From: Austropuccinia psidii
Taxonomy: Eukaryota; Basidiomycota; Pucciniomycetes; Pucciniales; Sphaerophragmiaceae
NCBI GenBank assembly: GCA_023105745.1
Contig: JALGQZ010000001.1
Coordinates: forward strand, 59,745,937 to 59,809,936
Reading direction: 5' to 3'
DNA: 64,000 nucleotides
Under the pieces are notes generated by a model. It was not told the origin of the DNA, did not search any database, and saw nothing but the letters and a program-made list of their open reading frames with translations. Position numbers and translations under genes: made by a program. Positions 1 through 13,400 of this stretch are shown in pieces; the stretch's first letter is position 1; every line of letters begins with the position of its first letter.

Positions 1-640
1 AGTAAAAAATGAAAAACACACTTCATGGCTTATTTTATGGAATCTGGCCAAGACTTACTTGAAAGCTGAAATATTTGAATCCAATTTCCAAATTTTCAAG
101 TAGTTTGGTATTCCTGTCCATTTTAATTTTCTACTGGACATGTGGTACTGGAAAACAGTCTAAACTCACTTTACACACCATAATTATATTTTCTCAAGGA
201 ACATAGGGGTATATGATAATTTGGTCTTTAACTTTTCATCTTTCATGATATTCTAATTTTTGAAAAAGATCCTTCCAAGCTCATCCAAATAGTAAAGAAT
301 CAATACTTCCTTATAATAAATATACCCTTCTTGCTAATTTAGGCTATAATGAAGATACATTGATATGACATTGTGTCATAGTCCAAGCCAAGCAGGAATT
401 GTTTAATGATCCAAATATTAAAGAGAATGTAGCTCAATTGAGATATTTATTGAAAACTAAAGTGATAAAATGAGGAAATACCTAAAGAAATAAAAAAATG
501 AGAGATACAGACTAACTGTTTAAAGAAGAAATTTAATATCTGTGAGGCTTTATATTTGCAAAGGACTAATTAGTGGGATAGATAGCTGTAAGTCAGAAGA
601 AGAGATGAGATATCTCCTTGTGTTATTTATTGATAGAGAT
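1..640. other. AT-rich flank without recognisable gene
   Basis: AT-rich sequence without a convincing reading frame. It lies beyond the left LTR remnant of the copia element and may be flank or the outer part of that LTR, whose outer edge I could not fix. Confidence 0.4.
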
Positions 641-930
641 GGGAAAATAAATATAAATGATAAAGGAGATGAATATCAAAAAATAGATCAAAATATAAAA
701 AAACAAAAGAAACAGTAACAAAAAGGAATATGAGAAATGAGAGAGACGGAAGAGGTTTTCAATTCTGTTGGAATTTCTGGCTCAGAATTTCCAAAATATA
801 ATAGAAATAGAATCTGAGAGATTAATTTTGGTGCATAGTTAATACTCAAAATGATTAGGTGAAGAAAAGACCTCCAGAGCTTGAATATTTTAGCAAGATC
901 TCTTCTCATTTCTAGCTTAAATAATGGCTT
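640..930 (-). repeat. Copia LTR remnant (3' LTR of element)
   Basis: Shares an ordered series of short blocks with 5115-5400: GAGAGAGGC-like, then TTGGAATTT.TGGC, then ATCTGAG.GATT, then a TTTAGTGC-like block. Both copies can be read on the minus strand as similar peptides. Identity is low, so this is an old pair. Ends are estimated. Confidence 0.5.
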
Positions 931-1499
931 TGTGAGGAAATTTTATAGATTTTTAGCTGTCGGTTCTTCCTTGATTATTTATCTTACGAAATTGAATTGT
1001 ATGTGAAGAGTTTCCATTTTCCTAGTTTCAGAGCCTTATTCATGGCTTTATATTTGAATGAAACCTTTTTTTCATCAGTTAACTGAATAATCCTGATTTT
1101 TTTTATTTTAGCTCATTTCAAAATTTCTTTTAGCCACTTAAATTCCTTTGCAGTTTCAGGGTCAGATTTTCATTCTACTCAACCTGGTGATAACTAAAAA
1201 GGTTTTTTTTACAGCTTTTCAAGCTGATTAGGGAGCTTTTCAAGACTAGCAGAAATCCCTTGATTTATTTTATAATATCTGGGAAGCTACTCAAGTAGTA
1301 ATCTGAATACTCTGTCATTTCATTTCAAATGGTATAAAATGAAGCTATTATTTACTCAATTGAGCACTTTAGATATAGTATCACATGGATAAATTAATTC
1401 CATAGTTTCATTCTAATATTTCCAAGGAATTGAGATAGTTTACTGACAGAATATTATATTTTGAGAAAAGTAACATTTTTTAGATAACCCATAATTTTT

Positions 1500-2600
1500 C
1501 TTTCACGTCAGTATTTCATTCTTGTGTTCCCAGGATTTGATTCATTGTCTTAATTTTACTTTTCAAAGTTTCAATTGGGCACAAGTAGAGGCTTGATTGG
1601 TTTTAAAATGGGGAGGCTATATGAGTTGAGGCTTTATACAGTATGATGGGATTGGAATAATTGAACTCAATCTTTATTGTGACAGATTTTTATTCCAAGA
1701 AGTAAGTTTTTTAGAAAAAGAAAATTTAATTGTATTTTTTTGATATTTTTCTTTTTAGATTTTCAATTTTTTGATCAAAAAATTCAGAATCATCTATGTG
1801 TATATATAGCCATCTGGCTTCATTATTCAAGAAATAAAAAGTTGATTAGTATGACATTGAAGCTCAGGAACCAATTCTCAGAATACATATTTTAGATTTT
1901 TCATAGAATGTGAGGGGTTCTTGGAAAAACCCATAAAATTACTTTTTGTGCTTGAGGAACATGTTTTTTTTTGGGATTGAGCTCTCCAGGAATTGAAATA
2001 TTATCCTTTTCTTGGAAATCGGGATTTATAAAGTTATTATTAACTTAAGGCTTATGGAAGTTCAGCTTTTTTAAGGAAGAAAAGGAAATTAATATTCAGA
2101 GGTAATTGAGAGGGAAAATTTAGGAAAAGGTTCTTGCGTAGTCAGAGCCAAATTTTTGAGTGGACCCCCTTGAGTCTAGAGGCTGGCCCTTTTCTCAGTG
2201 GTATTATTAAGATTTTTTTCTTGGTTCTTAGGGCCCATGTTTTTCCAATCACTTTATATTGTTTTTTATAGGAAATTCTTCCCAGAAATCAAGCTTTTTT
2301 ATTGTAAAAAGCTCCTTTTCTATATTGGCTTCCAGCTTTCCTAAGAGTTTAATTTTGAGATTAGAACAGAAATGGGATGGCTCCTTTTCAGCTAAACCTT
2401 TCTTGGGAAAATGACAGTAAATAAGTATATTGTGTTTTTTTATTTCTCTTTTGATGAGGATCAAATGGCTTGGCCCCACCACTTTATTAATATACAAACT
2501 GGAGAGACGCTCAGCTTCCTTTTCCCTAAGAAAATATATAAAGTGATTGGTGTAGTACAATGGTAAAACCTTTCCAGACCTTGCGTTCAAGTTGCTTACA
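1500..2600 (-). pseudogene. Copia reverse transcriptase (pseudogene)
   Basis: Reading the minus strand from about 2590 gives the linker before RT and then the RT start: a segment resembling 'KEL..M..L.VWE..P.KN' followed by 'GKTWALRTKKK'. Further on come the 'KK.FYG..QEPL.FYE' block, equivalent to the family's 'K.IYGLKQAP..W', and 'WLYIHIDD' near 1812-1789, which is the catalytic YVDD-type motif with its two aspartates still present. Several in-frame stops and frame changes interrupt it. An RNase H-like stretch may follow between 1.5 and 1.0 kb, but it is too decayed to assign firmly. It would have copied element RNA into DNA; it is not functional. Confidence 0.72.
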
Positions 2601-2839
2601 CCAACTAAATTACAGTAATTCAGTAGTGGTAAGGGACTTTCATGTGGTTTTTTCTACTTTTCCCCAGTGATAGTTAATTTACGAATTAAGTAAACGAGTA
2701 AGTCAGGTGTATAAGAGATTGGGGAGGATACTGATTTTTTTCAATAAAAATGTTTCTTCTCTTTGAGTTTTGAAGATATTTTAACTTTCATAGTGGGTAA
2801 TTGAAGGCGTTTGGTTTCAAAAAATATCACATGTCTTGA

Positions 2840-3400
2840 TTTTATTACATTTTTATCTTTTTCTCTTAAGATTTTCTATGAAGAATTTTTTATTTTTAAG
2901 TATTCATAGGATACTCCCTTCACCAGTGAATTTCCAGCTTATATGTACTCAAACTTTTGGGACAGAAAATAAAATCTAAAAATAAGAAGTGAATTATTAC
3001 TGATTCTTGGAGTCTTTTTGTTTCAAAGAAGGTCAGGGGACTGATTATTTTGGGATTTTGTTGGTAAAGTTTTGACAGAATATTAGAAGGTTTGGAGGCT
3101 TCTTCCCAATACGATTTTTGAATATTTGAGGAGAGAATCAAAAAATGGGATTCATCTAAGATGGTGCAATTTTCTTCAGCAAAACCATTATATTTTGGAG
3201 TCTTGGTAGGTGAAGAAATATTAAGAAATACAGACATACTGGAAATATTGCCAAATTTTTCATTGTTGAGTTCTCCACATTTGTTGAAGATGAATATTGT
3301 TATTCTTTTTAAGTTGAAATCTTTATAATGATATTCGAACAAGAAAGATGTTACAAATTCATATGATCTGTTTTCAAGGAAGTGAATTGTTCAATGATTT
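2840..3400 (-). pseudogene. Copia integrase core (pseudogene)
   Basis: The minus-strand frame at 3342-2920 contains, in order, a remnant of the family's 'SDNGGEF' block ('NKCGELNNEKFGN'), a 'YNGFAE' block matching 'HNGFAER' with the catalytic glutamate, 'LSSNIQKSYWEEA' matching '..LP..LWAEA', and 'SPLTFFETK'. Below 2920 a shifted frame continues into the linker that carries '..RHVIFNE'-like sequence. The aspartate of the second motif appears lost (N-K-C-G instead of S-D-N-G), so the enzyme would be inactive even without the stops. Confidence 0.78.
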
Positions 3401-5114
3401 TAAAAAATAAATGATAGCCAGAGACAGATTCTGGTAGAATCGGTAAAGCTAGTTCAAGGTGAACTAAATTCAAGGGCTTACCTGTAGTTCCAAAGTTATT
3501 ACAAAAGGAATGGGGAGGAAATTTTTTCCTTTTTGGAAGTACTGCAATTATCCATGCCTAGTATAGATTATCCCATCTATTTGAGAGCGTATTTGCTTGG
3601 ATTTACTAAGAAAGGAGTCTGGATTGAGTAATTTTTGGGAAGAAAGATTAGTCTCTTTGGAAGAAAGTAGCGAAAATTTCAAAATTTATTAATTATTTCT
3701 CTAAAAACATGATGTATTTTCCTTTGAGAAATTTGATCTTGTCATTGAATACTTTATCTATAAAAATTAGATTCTTGAACAATCCACTTATACTTCTTAT
3801 ATTTAAGTTCAATTTGGCTCATAGAGGAACTTACTCAACACTATATCATGAGTATTTGATGATAATTTTACTATCTCACAGCCTTTAGCAATAAGCCTAA
3901 TTAAGTACACCAGCTGAAACTAGAAGATCAGAAGCAGTGATAAAATGTGAGAAGTCACAGAAATTGTTGAAATTGTGATTAGTGGTGAGAGAGTCCAATA
4001 TTAATCTCTCAATAATACCCTTTTCAGATTATCCAATAGTAAGGGGTTCTTAATAAAACTTCAGGTGATTTTCATATGAAGTGTCTTAATTTAGTTTCTT
4101 ATTTCCGGATCCTTTTCTTGGAGGATAGAGCTCCGTAGTTTTAGAAGAAAATTGGTTCTAAGTATGAGATGTGCATTTTTAATTGTGTTTCCCATTAGAG
4201 AAGTATCAAAAATCTTTATATGGATGTTCTTTGGATTGACTATCCAATTCTGATTTCAAATTTCTATCTTTAACACTTGAAAAAACTTGTTTAGATTTTA
4301 GGTGGTGGACCTAGCTTTTAAGTAAGGCTAAAATGGCATTTGGGTTAGCAACAGCTTCATTCTTGAGAACAAATCCCTAAACAAGGTGAAACAATTTTTT
4401 GTTTTCACAAACTATTCCAAGAATGGAAAAAGAAAGGATATTAAAGTGAATATTTATGTCCACAGCTGAAATTTTTAGCAGAAGTTTTCTAAATTTGTGA
4501 ATTTAGACTTGTAAATTTATATTTAAGTCAAAGCTTTCCCTTCCATTCATATGAGTCCACAATTGATGATTGTTTGAGAGCCATATTGCTCAATGACTTC
4601 TGTCCAGAGGATATTAGAATTTCTCTTTCACTCTTTTTCAATGACTTCTAAAAACACTGTTTCATTTATTTTTCTTGTTATAAAGCTTAATGGATTTTAG
4701 ATAGCCTTAGAAAAATAATTTTTACAAGCAGGAGTTGGATATGAAGTAAATTCCTTTTCACAGACTTCAAGTAGATATTCTTATTGAAGAGAGATTTATA
4801 TGAAAATATTCCAGTAACTGAGGTTAGTTCCAGTGATGAGAACAATTTTAGGTTGGTCAATCACTTTCTTTAATGGTAGAGATTGTTAAGACTGAAAATA
4901 TGAAAGATTAATTGCAAAATAAAGCTATAAAATTAATCAACTACTCAAATAAGAAGTGAGAAAATGATAAAGCTCATAGCATGATAAACACATAGAAGAT
5001 ACATCCTATTACCTTTCAAAAGAAACGGAATAGCTGTTTGGCCTTACATCTATAAAAAAGAATATTCAGTATGTTGAATAATTATAAATTTAAGGAAGAC
5101 ATGAGATAGTACGC

Positions 5115-5400
5115 TGTGTTTTGTTTATTTATATAGATTATACAATTGGGACAAGTTATCATTGAGAGGAATATTGAAAGATAAATACAAGTATAAAAGT
5201 AAAAGAACAGGAGGAGTAGAGAAAAATATATGAAAAGTGAGAGAGGCAAAATATTTTTTCTCAAGTCTTTTGGAATTTTTGGCGCAGCTGGTTTGAGACA
5301 TGGGAAAAATAAAAATCTGAGTGATTGATTTTAGTGCGCGTTTATTACGAAGCATGATTATTTATGAAGAAACTCTTCAGAATTTCAAATTAAGAATCCT
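5115..5400 (-). repeat. Copia LTR remnant (5' LTR of element)
   Basis: Partner of the 640-930 segment, related by the same ordered short blocks. Because the element reads on the minus strand, this right-hand copy would be its 5' LTR. No clear primer-binding site was found next to it. Confidence 0.5.
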
Positions 5401-7800
5401 TTCAATAAAGTTAAGATATACACTTATTAGATGATTACCACCAAAACAGCATAATTTCATAATAATAATCTGGAAGATTATATCAGCTAACACTCATCTA
5501 AGAAGAACCACTCACTTTTTTCTTTTTTCCAGGAAAAAATCGGTCTAATCAAATGAACAAAAGCTGTTCCGAAAATTTTTACAGAAGAAATAGAAAGACT
5601 CACAAGAGCAGCTCTCCGTAAACATAAGATCCAATTGATATTCTCACAAAATTTTTAATCTTCCACAAGCCCACAGTAATAAGACTCCTTATATTTTCTT
5701 TGATAAAACAAATACATAGATATTACAAATACTTGAATATCCAATCCATTCATTTGAAGTTACTCATCCAATATTATGAAAAGCTAATGATCTCCTCAAG
5801 TTTATTGGAAAAAAAAGAAAAATATAACAAAACTTTATATCATTTTCGGGGAAACAGGGAAACATGAACTTCATTGTAGTTACATAATTATCATATATGC
5901 ACAAGTCACTGGGTGCTTATTGAAGAAAAAGTGGGTTGAATAAGTAAAGTATTACTGAATATGGTAATGAATGAAATTAAATTGAAAACTTTGATAGAAT
6001 TATTAAGTAAAGAATATCTTCTTCATATAATAAATATTCAAACGTAAATCAATTTCAAGCTTATTCGAACCAAACGGTACACCAATGAAAGACATATATT
6101 CAGGCTTTGTTAATTGCGCGCTATGATAGAAAGAATAATATTTCATGAGAAGGAGTTTTTTGATAAAAATGATATGAAATCTTGGATTTATGATACTTTC
6201 CATTTATTCAAAATCAAAACTTCCAACAAGCTGGAAAACGTTACCAATCAATTGGCCATGTGCCCAAGCTCTCTCATCTTAAATTTTCACAGACTTTTTT
6301 GAAACAGCAATTGATCATGGAACTAATTTTTCAATTCTTGAAATTGAAACTTACGCATTTCTTTTCATATTCTTAATAAACCAAAGATTAAGTACTTTTT
6401 GTTAGAAACTGCTTGAGTTACCCCCTGATTATCTTAGAAAAACAATTATGATGGAAATGGGACTGAGGAAGATAATTATCACCTCAAAAGGGAAAAGGCT
6501 TTTGTGAATGAATTTGATTCTTTTCAAAACTCTAATCACCCTATGTGAAATTTTCTTTCAAATGATTTTTTTACAGTTAATTAATTCTTCTATGCTTTAG
6601 GTAATCAAAATTTTCAATGATTTTCTCTTATTTAGATGCAAATTCTGGACAGCACCTCATTGATTTAGATTTTTCAAAACAAAAAACGATCGTAAGACGC
6701 TCCTTAAATATATACTCAATAGAAAATATATTAACTTCCATTATAGAATTTTAATATTAATGGTTAAACTCTCTGTCTCATAATAAAATAATTATAGTAA
6801 TATCTATTGTGTTGGCTTCTATGAGCTTTGAAAAGTTCTTCATAAACCAAAGTAGTGGACTATTGATAACCAATATTCACAAAAAAAAGGAGAAAGTGCT
6901 TTAAAGCTTATTAACAAATGGGAAAATGGCTAAACCTCTTGTTTATTTTTCATTTTCTTTTAAATTTCACTAAGTGAAGGCAAAAGATTTTTCAAAATCA
7001 AAATGGTATTTGTGGGTAAAATATTCAATTTTTTTGTTATCAAACTATTGGTTAGGAAGGCCTTGATATGCAGGAAAAATATAGAAGAGATTTATGATCT
7101 TTTCTTGAAAAAAATTATTCTTTGAATAATATGTACTTGAAGATATTTGGATCTTTATCTTGTAATGAAAATTGTAATTACCTAGTGCATCTCTGAAAAT
7201 CATATTCAATTATATAAATTCATTATTTTTTCTAGAAACAAGATTTACTGAAATTGGGCTTCTTTATTCAGATAATTATGCAAAAATGCCCACTTTAATC
7301 AGCTGTTTCAGTGAAAGACACCTTTTTCATTTTCAATATATTTCTCATAATTATTTTTCATTCTTCATGATAAATATATCAACTTTTCATCTATGAAGCC
7401 AACACAACATGTAAGTCCTTCTTGAATATGCTTCAAATATCCACTTTTCTTGTGTGATACTGGCTCAATGATAGATATTCTCTTTTCTTTTATTAAAACT
7501 TGAATGAGATGGTTAGTATATAGCTAAATTTACCCATCATGTAATTCAAAAGCACTATCAATATTTCCAAATTCAGAATCATTACCATATCAGCCTAATA
7601 TTTCTAATGCCACATCTGATTTAATTGAAGAATCAAATTTCTTGTGGTCACATTCATTTCATAATACTAAGTCTTATTGGAAAATAAATTCTAATATTAT
7701 TCATGAAGCAGGAGATTCATGCCATAATTTCTTTGACATTTTTCATGATAAGCTTATCAAGATAACTTTTCCATATAAATTCATTATTATTTATTGAAAT
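5400..7800. other. AT-rich decayed repeat sequence
   Basis: No open frame here looks like a real gene. The stretch sits between two copia remnants of the same orientation and could be the decayed pol of an older copia copy, but I could not recognise integrase or RT motifs in it. Confidence 0.3.
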
Positions 7801-7864
7801 CTCAAGTACTCATGTAGCTTCATGCAGAAACTATGACTAATAAGAAGATTTAATATTCAGCTTA

Positions 7865-8170
7865 TCATTCTGTCTCAGATGTGATATCCTGTATACTGTA
7901 TAACAAAGCCAGGTCCTGAACAATTTTTCTGTCACAAATATGAGGAATAGGGAAGTTTAAAGTTGTTACTTTGTATATTTCATCAAAAATGATACTATTT
8001 ATAAAAGGCATACTTGATAGTACTTTATTTCTTTCATATTCCTCAAAAATACTTACTTGAATGGGTAAGAAGAGTTTTGTATTTGAAAAAAACAGATGGT
8101 TTAGGTTAGTTAACATACAGGTGCTGTTATCCTGAGATACTCAACCTAATGGGGTGTAGGATTGAAAAAT
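7865..8170 (-). pseudogene. Copia aspartic protease remnant
   Basis: The minus-strand frame begins with 'DNSTCMLTNLNHLF', which resembles the 'DSGAT.HM.N....F' start of copia-type proteases with a small deletion at the active site. Further on, 'TTLNFPIPHICDRKIVQDLALL' resembles the usual '..L.NCLYVP.L..NLVSL' block. These two blocks stand at about the expected spacing. The active-site DSG is damaged. This is likely part of a second, older copia element in the same orientation as the one at 0.64-5.4 kb; the call rests on motif resemblance only. Confidence 0.42.
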
Positions 8171-11100
8171 TTCTAAATATAAGCTATAGTATTTAATTCA
8201 TTCAAAATTCAAGATCTGGAATTCCATTATTCAAAGGTTTGAGATGTCCTCTTAAATTCCAACATTAAATAAAATATTTCTTGAAATATTAATCAATCAA
8301 TTACTTCAAAATTTGCTTTAAAATATTGAAATGTTGTTTGAAACAATTCTCAAAAAAGGGATAAGGAAATTAAAAATTAATTCAAATTTTTAAAAGAATA
8401 AATTTTAGAATTCAAAGCTCACAATACAATCAGCCTTGGATGTGAAATTTATCAAGTGCCATACTAACTAAGTCCAGGACTTAAACCAAAATCTCAAATA
8501 GGTAAACTCTAGTCGTTTGATTCAAAATATTATCTTTTTCAACTAAATAACCTCGGATTTAACTCAAAGTCAAAAACAAAATCAGAATTATATAGTTTCA
8601 TTTGTATCTCTCTTGATTACTAGCTTGAACCAACATTATCAATAGGTTGAAACTTTCAATCTCCCTCAAAAACAACAGTTTCATCCCCATTAATTTGGCT
8701 TTTTCTATCAAATTTTTACTCTTCAGTAAGGGGAAACTCAAATAAAAGAAGAGGTTTCTTCATTTTTTGAATATTAATCCATTTAAATGAAAATGTTAAC
8801 CCTCATTTTTCCTAAATTCAAAATCAATTGTCTAATTGATTATTACAATGTTCAGCTATAGCATACTTATGATTTTTCATTTATTGACTACTCTATTTTT
8901 TAATATGAGGAATAATTTGCATTCTTCCTCATATTTCTCTTGTGTAGCTATCTCAATAATCTTAAACCAAATTACATTTGGTCCAATATTGAAATCAATA
9001 CTATGAAATGTTTTCCTAATTTTCTGTTTAAGACTTAAATAATTTCATCACTTTAAACACAATAATTCAAACTTATAGTTGAAGATAAGTGTCTAATATG
9101 TTGAGTCTTCCATCAATTAATTTTCAATTTATGATATATAAATTTATCTTACTTTTAACCCTTTTTCAAAAAACTCATTGTAATTTAGAATTGGAAGCAA
9201 TTCATGTTACATGAGATTCAATAACTGGATGATTCTTGAGCAAATTTTTAAGAAATCCTGATTTATTTCATGGATATATACTTTGTATAAATAAATTATC
9301 TTAAGATAATTTCAATCAATCAATCCAATATAAATTGTAATATTTATCAATAAACTGATATTTTTTGATTTTGTTTATTCAATCTCATATAGATTTATGT
9401 CTTCATTTTCAAAGCATGAATTTCTTTATTGATTAATTGGTGATTAAAGAGTTAATTTTATTAATTTGGAGTATTTGAATAGCAGATTGTGTTCAGATTC
9501 AATAATAAGTGCAAATCTGAGCTATTATATATGAAAACTGAACTTGATACTTGTTTTGTAAAAGATATAACAGACTTATTGTGGAATATTCAGATGTTCC
9601 ATAGGAAATTATATGCACTTTTCAGATGTTTTCAGTGAGATTTTTGGAGGATGAAATTTGATTTACAAAAGACAACTAGAATTTAGAAGTAGAAAATATG
9701 CAATTGAGAAGCAAAAAACATGGCTTTTGAGCTCCTAAAATCTCACTTCTCATGAATTATTGTATTTACAATATGGAAATTGAATATGTATTAGAAGGAA
9801 AAGTGATCAAAATTTGTAATTTGAGTTCATCTAGCTTTCACACTCTCTAACAATCATTTCCATTAAAAGAACCATTGATAATTCAGCAACTTTTGTCTTT
9901 TTTTGTTAAATTGTTTTCGCAAAGAACTGAAATTAATATAACTCTAATTATATTTACTAATCAATCAAGCTTAAATATATTCTTAAAAAAAATAATTTTT
10001 ACAAACTAACCTTTCTTTCCTTTTTGAAGTTAATTTCTCTTTGTTAATTAAAAATAATTCCTTTCTTTCCAAAGAGATATATGAAATCTTTCATTTCAAT
10101 AAATGTTTTGTACTTCTCATTATCTTTTTGTGTTTTTCCCCTTTTAGTAAAAAGGAAACAGCTATTTATACCAAAAAAATTTGAAAAGAAAAAGACTGCC
10201 TTTCATTTTTTGGTTTAAAATTAATTTAGTGAGATTTTTTTCCTTTGTCAAAAGAATTGCCTTCAAGAATAAATGAGGATTGTTAAATACACTCAATATT
10301 TTGGTAAGCTCACAAGAGAGAAGAGAGTTCTTTGAATTAATTGATACAGCTTAATTCAATTTTTCTTTTACAAACATAAACTCTACTCAATAAGTATTTC
10401 AGACACTGAGAATATCCCTTCATCTTTCTAATTATCTTTTTGTGTACAGAAACTATCCAATTTCATTTTTTTGAAGGAAAGAATTATGATATATTAATCC
10501 ACTTATGGATCTCTTTTTCCTGTTTCAAAAAAAGGAAATTAATTTTGAAAAAAAAATCTGGAATAATTTTCATTTTTAGTGATTTTATCTTAATTTTTGA
10601 AAAAGGTCTCTTTTTTTGACATCAGGCCCAAATACCACTTCTTGGAAATGAGTTTTGAAAGCTATATTTTTCAATAAAATTGACAAAAATTAGTCCTTCA
10701 CTTTTATTCTTTCAATTTTAATTTTTCTTGGCTCAAAAACTCTCATCAGAAAATTCATGGGTAAATCAAGCCAAAACTGGTTTTTGTAATGAAAACCCGG
10801 ACTTTTGGGTCCAACTCTGCATTTGGAGGAGCTAAATTGATAAAAAAGCATACCAAAATAGATTTAACATTTACAAATTTTATAATATATGCCACATTAT
10901 GAAGATATATTCATAATGGAAAATTTTTCATCGATTAGGGAAGTTTTATTAATTTTCTTAAAGGTGCGAGTATGGTTCAGGTTGGTCTGAAGTAAAAAAC
11001 TCATGACTTTTACTTATTGTGAATTACTTCTTTTAGAATTAGAGTTCCAAAAAATCAAAAAGAATCAAGCTATAGTAGGTGCTTGTGAAAAAAAATGATT

Positions 11101-12060
11101 TGGAATAAGAAAGTAATAATTTAAATCAATTCAGATCCTTTTCTTTAGGTGGAGGGAGTTAAGAAAAGGTAGGAAGAACATGACCCTTGACTCTATAAAC
11201 TCATTACAAATAACATGGCATAACATGTGAATTCGAATTTTCATTTTTGGGGGAGAACTAGAAAGGGATTCAAGATAATGAGATCCACAAATACAAGATT
11301 AATATAAATTTCAAAAACACAGATAAATATTGTCCAAGTACTTTTTGAGGACAAAAAAAGTGAAATAGGTTATAAAATGAGAACAAAAACACAAAAGACA
11401 AGTCATTGATGTTTATTTTCAGTTTAATATCCTATACCTGGAATGGATACCAAATTTCTGTAAGGTTCTTATTCAATATCTTTACACCATTATAATTTTC
11501 CAGATCTTTCCCAATCATAAGAGCCACAGCTTTCATTGCATAATAAAGGTTTTATTTTATTCAATTGATCAAAATACATCTCCCCTAACATCTTTTCATT
11601 TCTCTCAAGAGTGGAGAATGGAATGAAAGACACCTTCAAAGACACAATTGCCATCCACTTAGACATTAATAGTTCTTCAAGTTTATTTCAGAATTTATTT
11701 TTTTAAATTATTCCAATCAAGTAGCCTGTATAAAAGTAATATCTCCCATAATTATTAATATCAATTATAAAACTAAAGGAAAAATCAACAAAATTTAATG
11801 AGCAATCATCACTATTGGGAGGGTTTCTCTAAAAATTTCAACAATATAGATCAAATATTTTATTGGATCTTAAAGGTGACTCCCATAAATCTTTTATATC
11901 TTCGTGTTTATTCGTTGAATCAATTGGAATTTTTTTGCTCAGGATTCACAGTAACAAATACTAATGTTAAGGTGTTAGGATGAGTTTATTATAAATCTAT
12001 TATAAGAGTATATGGTACTTAAAATATGACTTGGATATGGTAAATTATGATAAAAAAGAG
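8170..12060. other. AT-rich intergenic or decayed repeat
   Basis: No gene recognised. A minus-strand stretch near 11.4-11.6 kb is open for about 40 codons in one frame, but I could not assign a family. The region upstream of the copia protease remnant (above 8.2 kb) could be its decayed gag. Confidence 0.3.
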
Positions 12061-13400
12061 TTTAAGAGTAGTCTTTGGGGCTTTACTATGAACTAATAGT
12101 GGTGGTTAGTACAGCTGAAATCCCTGGGTGCACTGATTATCAACTGGCTAATTAAAATAAGCAGTAAAATACTAAAACTATAGTATACCTTGTTATTTTC
12201 CAAGAGTATGACTATTTTTTGGAAATATGTACTACATAGGATTTTAAAAGCAGGATGGGGATTCCTATTTTGGGCAGAGAAAGATCCCTTTTTATCTTGA
12301 GATTGGGTATAAGTACAATTAATCCTTACCACATAGGAGGAATGAATATTTTTTCATCTCCAAGGACAGGATTGTGGTTAATAAACACCCTTTGTACCCT
12401 CTATTGGGCTCAGATGTCATTTTGAAACCACATCTGGGAAGTTTTCACCAATAGAGGGTCAAAAATCTTATTTGGGGACCACATCGCCCTCTTCTGATGT
12501 GTATGACATGTAGAATTCTGTACAGATCCTGTATGAGGAAATCATACAGGCCAAACTATGAGTTATTGTAGAATAAAAAGGCTCCTTTTTAGAATTGACA
12601 TGTCATATACAGGGATATGGGATATTATCCCACAGTAGTGGTGGATTGACTATACTGTGGGATTTTAAGCTTAAAACTGCCATAACTTTGTTAGTTTTAA
12701 AGATAATGAGGTAAAAATTAGTTCATTGTGTATCCCTTCACTAGGCATACATAACAGTATCTAATTTTCTATGGGTATAATTAAATATGGCAAGGTTATA
12801 CCACTTTCAAATTCCATTATTCAGATATGGATTTTCTTCAAATCCTTTATGGAGTTTATTTTCTCCATACCTTTTTTTCTATGTGAGTTATGAGGAAATA
12901 TATTGTACCATCAGAAATATCTTGTTGTACATTTTCCAAAAAGATCTGACTTCAGATATGTCACACTAAAACTTTAAAAGTTAGATGAGAGGTGAATATT
13001 TTTTTCACCCTTATTTGGCTTAATTTTGGCCATAAACTCTGTAGTTTTGATTCTAGGTTTATTTGGCTAGTACTATTAGATAGCCCTGACTAAGAGCTTC
13101 AATTTGAGCACCCATCTGATGAGTTTCTGCCTCATTCTCTGTATTTTAGATTAGAGGTAAAAATGAAGGTTTATGCTCAGTTTTTGTTTTGAGCTGGAAT
13201 AACATTGTCATTGCTCATCCTATGGTTATTGGAGTTGTGTCTTTGGAAAAATATTACTTTCCTCTTTTTTTTGATACTTTTCAATTAGCTATCCTTGCTC
13301 AATGCCATTCTTGGTGTTATTTTTCTCTACCATTGGTTAATGGTATTTTGGCTTTCATGCTTGTGCTCTGGTTTTGAGTCACAGGATGACATAAGGAATT
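12060..13400. other. Noncoding segment with hairpins, LTR-like
   Basis: Less AT-rich than its surroundings and free of recognisable protein. It holds several perfect inverted repeats between 12.39 and 12.67 kb (listed separately). The composition and hairpins would fit a retrotransposon LTR or noncoding leader, but no second copy was found in the window to prove it. Confidence 0.35.
12396..12663. repeat. Cluster of perfect hairpins
   Basis: Four inverted repeats lie within 270 bp. (1) ACCCTCTATTGG at 12396-12407 pairs with CCAATAGAGGGT at 12448-12459 (12 bp), and nested inside it CAGATGT at 12411-12417 pairs with ACATCTG at 12430-12436. (2) CCTGTATGA at 12528-12536 pairs with TCATACAGG at 12542-12550 around a 5-nt loop. 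(3) ATCCCACAGTA at 12627-12637 pairs with TACTGTGGGAT at 12653-12663. A palindrome TGACATGTCA lies at 12597-12606, and an AAAAAGG/CCTTTTT hairpin at 12575-12590. All pairings are exact. Confidence 0.85.

Larger units (their letters stand above)
640..5400 (-). mobile_element. Degenerate Ty1/copia retrotransposon
   Basis: An old LTR retrotransposon on the minus strand. Integrase (about 3.4-2.8 kb) is followed by reverse transcriptase (about 2.6-1.7 kb), the copia order, and the whole is bracketed by two related segments at about 0.64-0.93 and 5.11-5.40 kb that I read as LTR remnants. Total length near 4.8 kb fits the family. The reading frame is broken many times, and the gag and protease part (about 3.5-5.1 kb) is not readable. 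Outer borders are approximate; no target duplication was identified. Confidence 0.7.
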
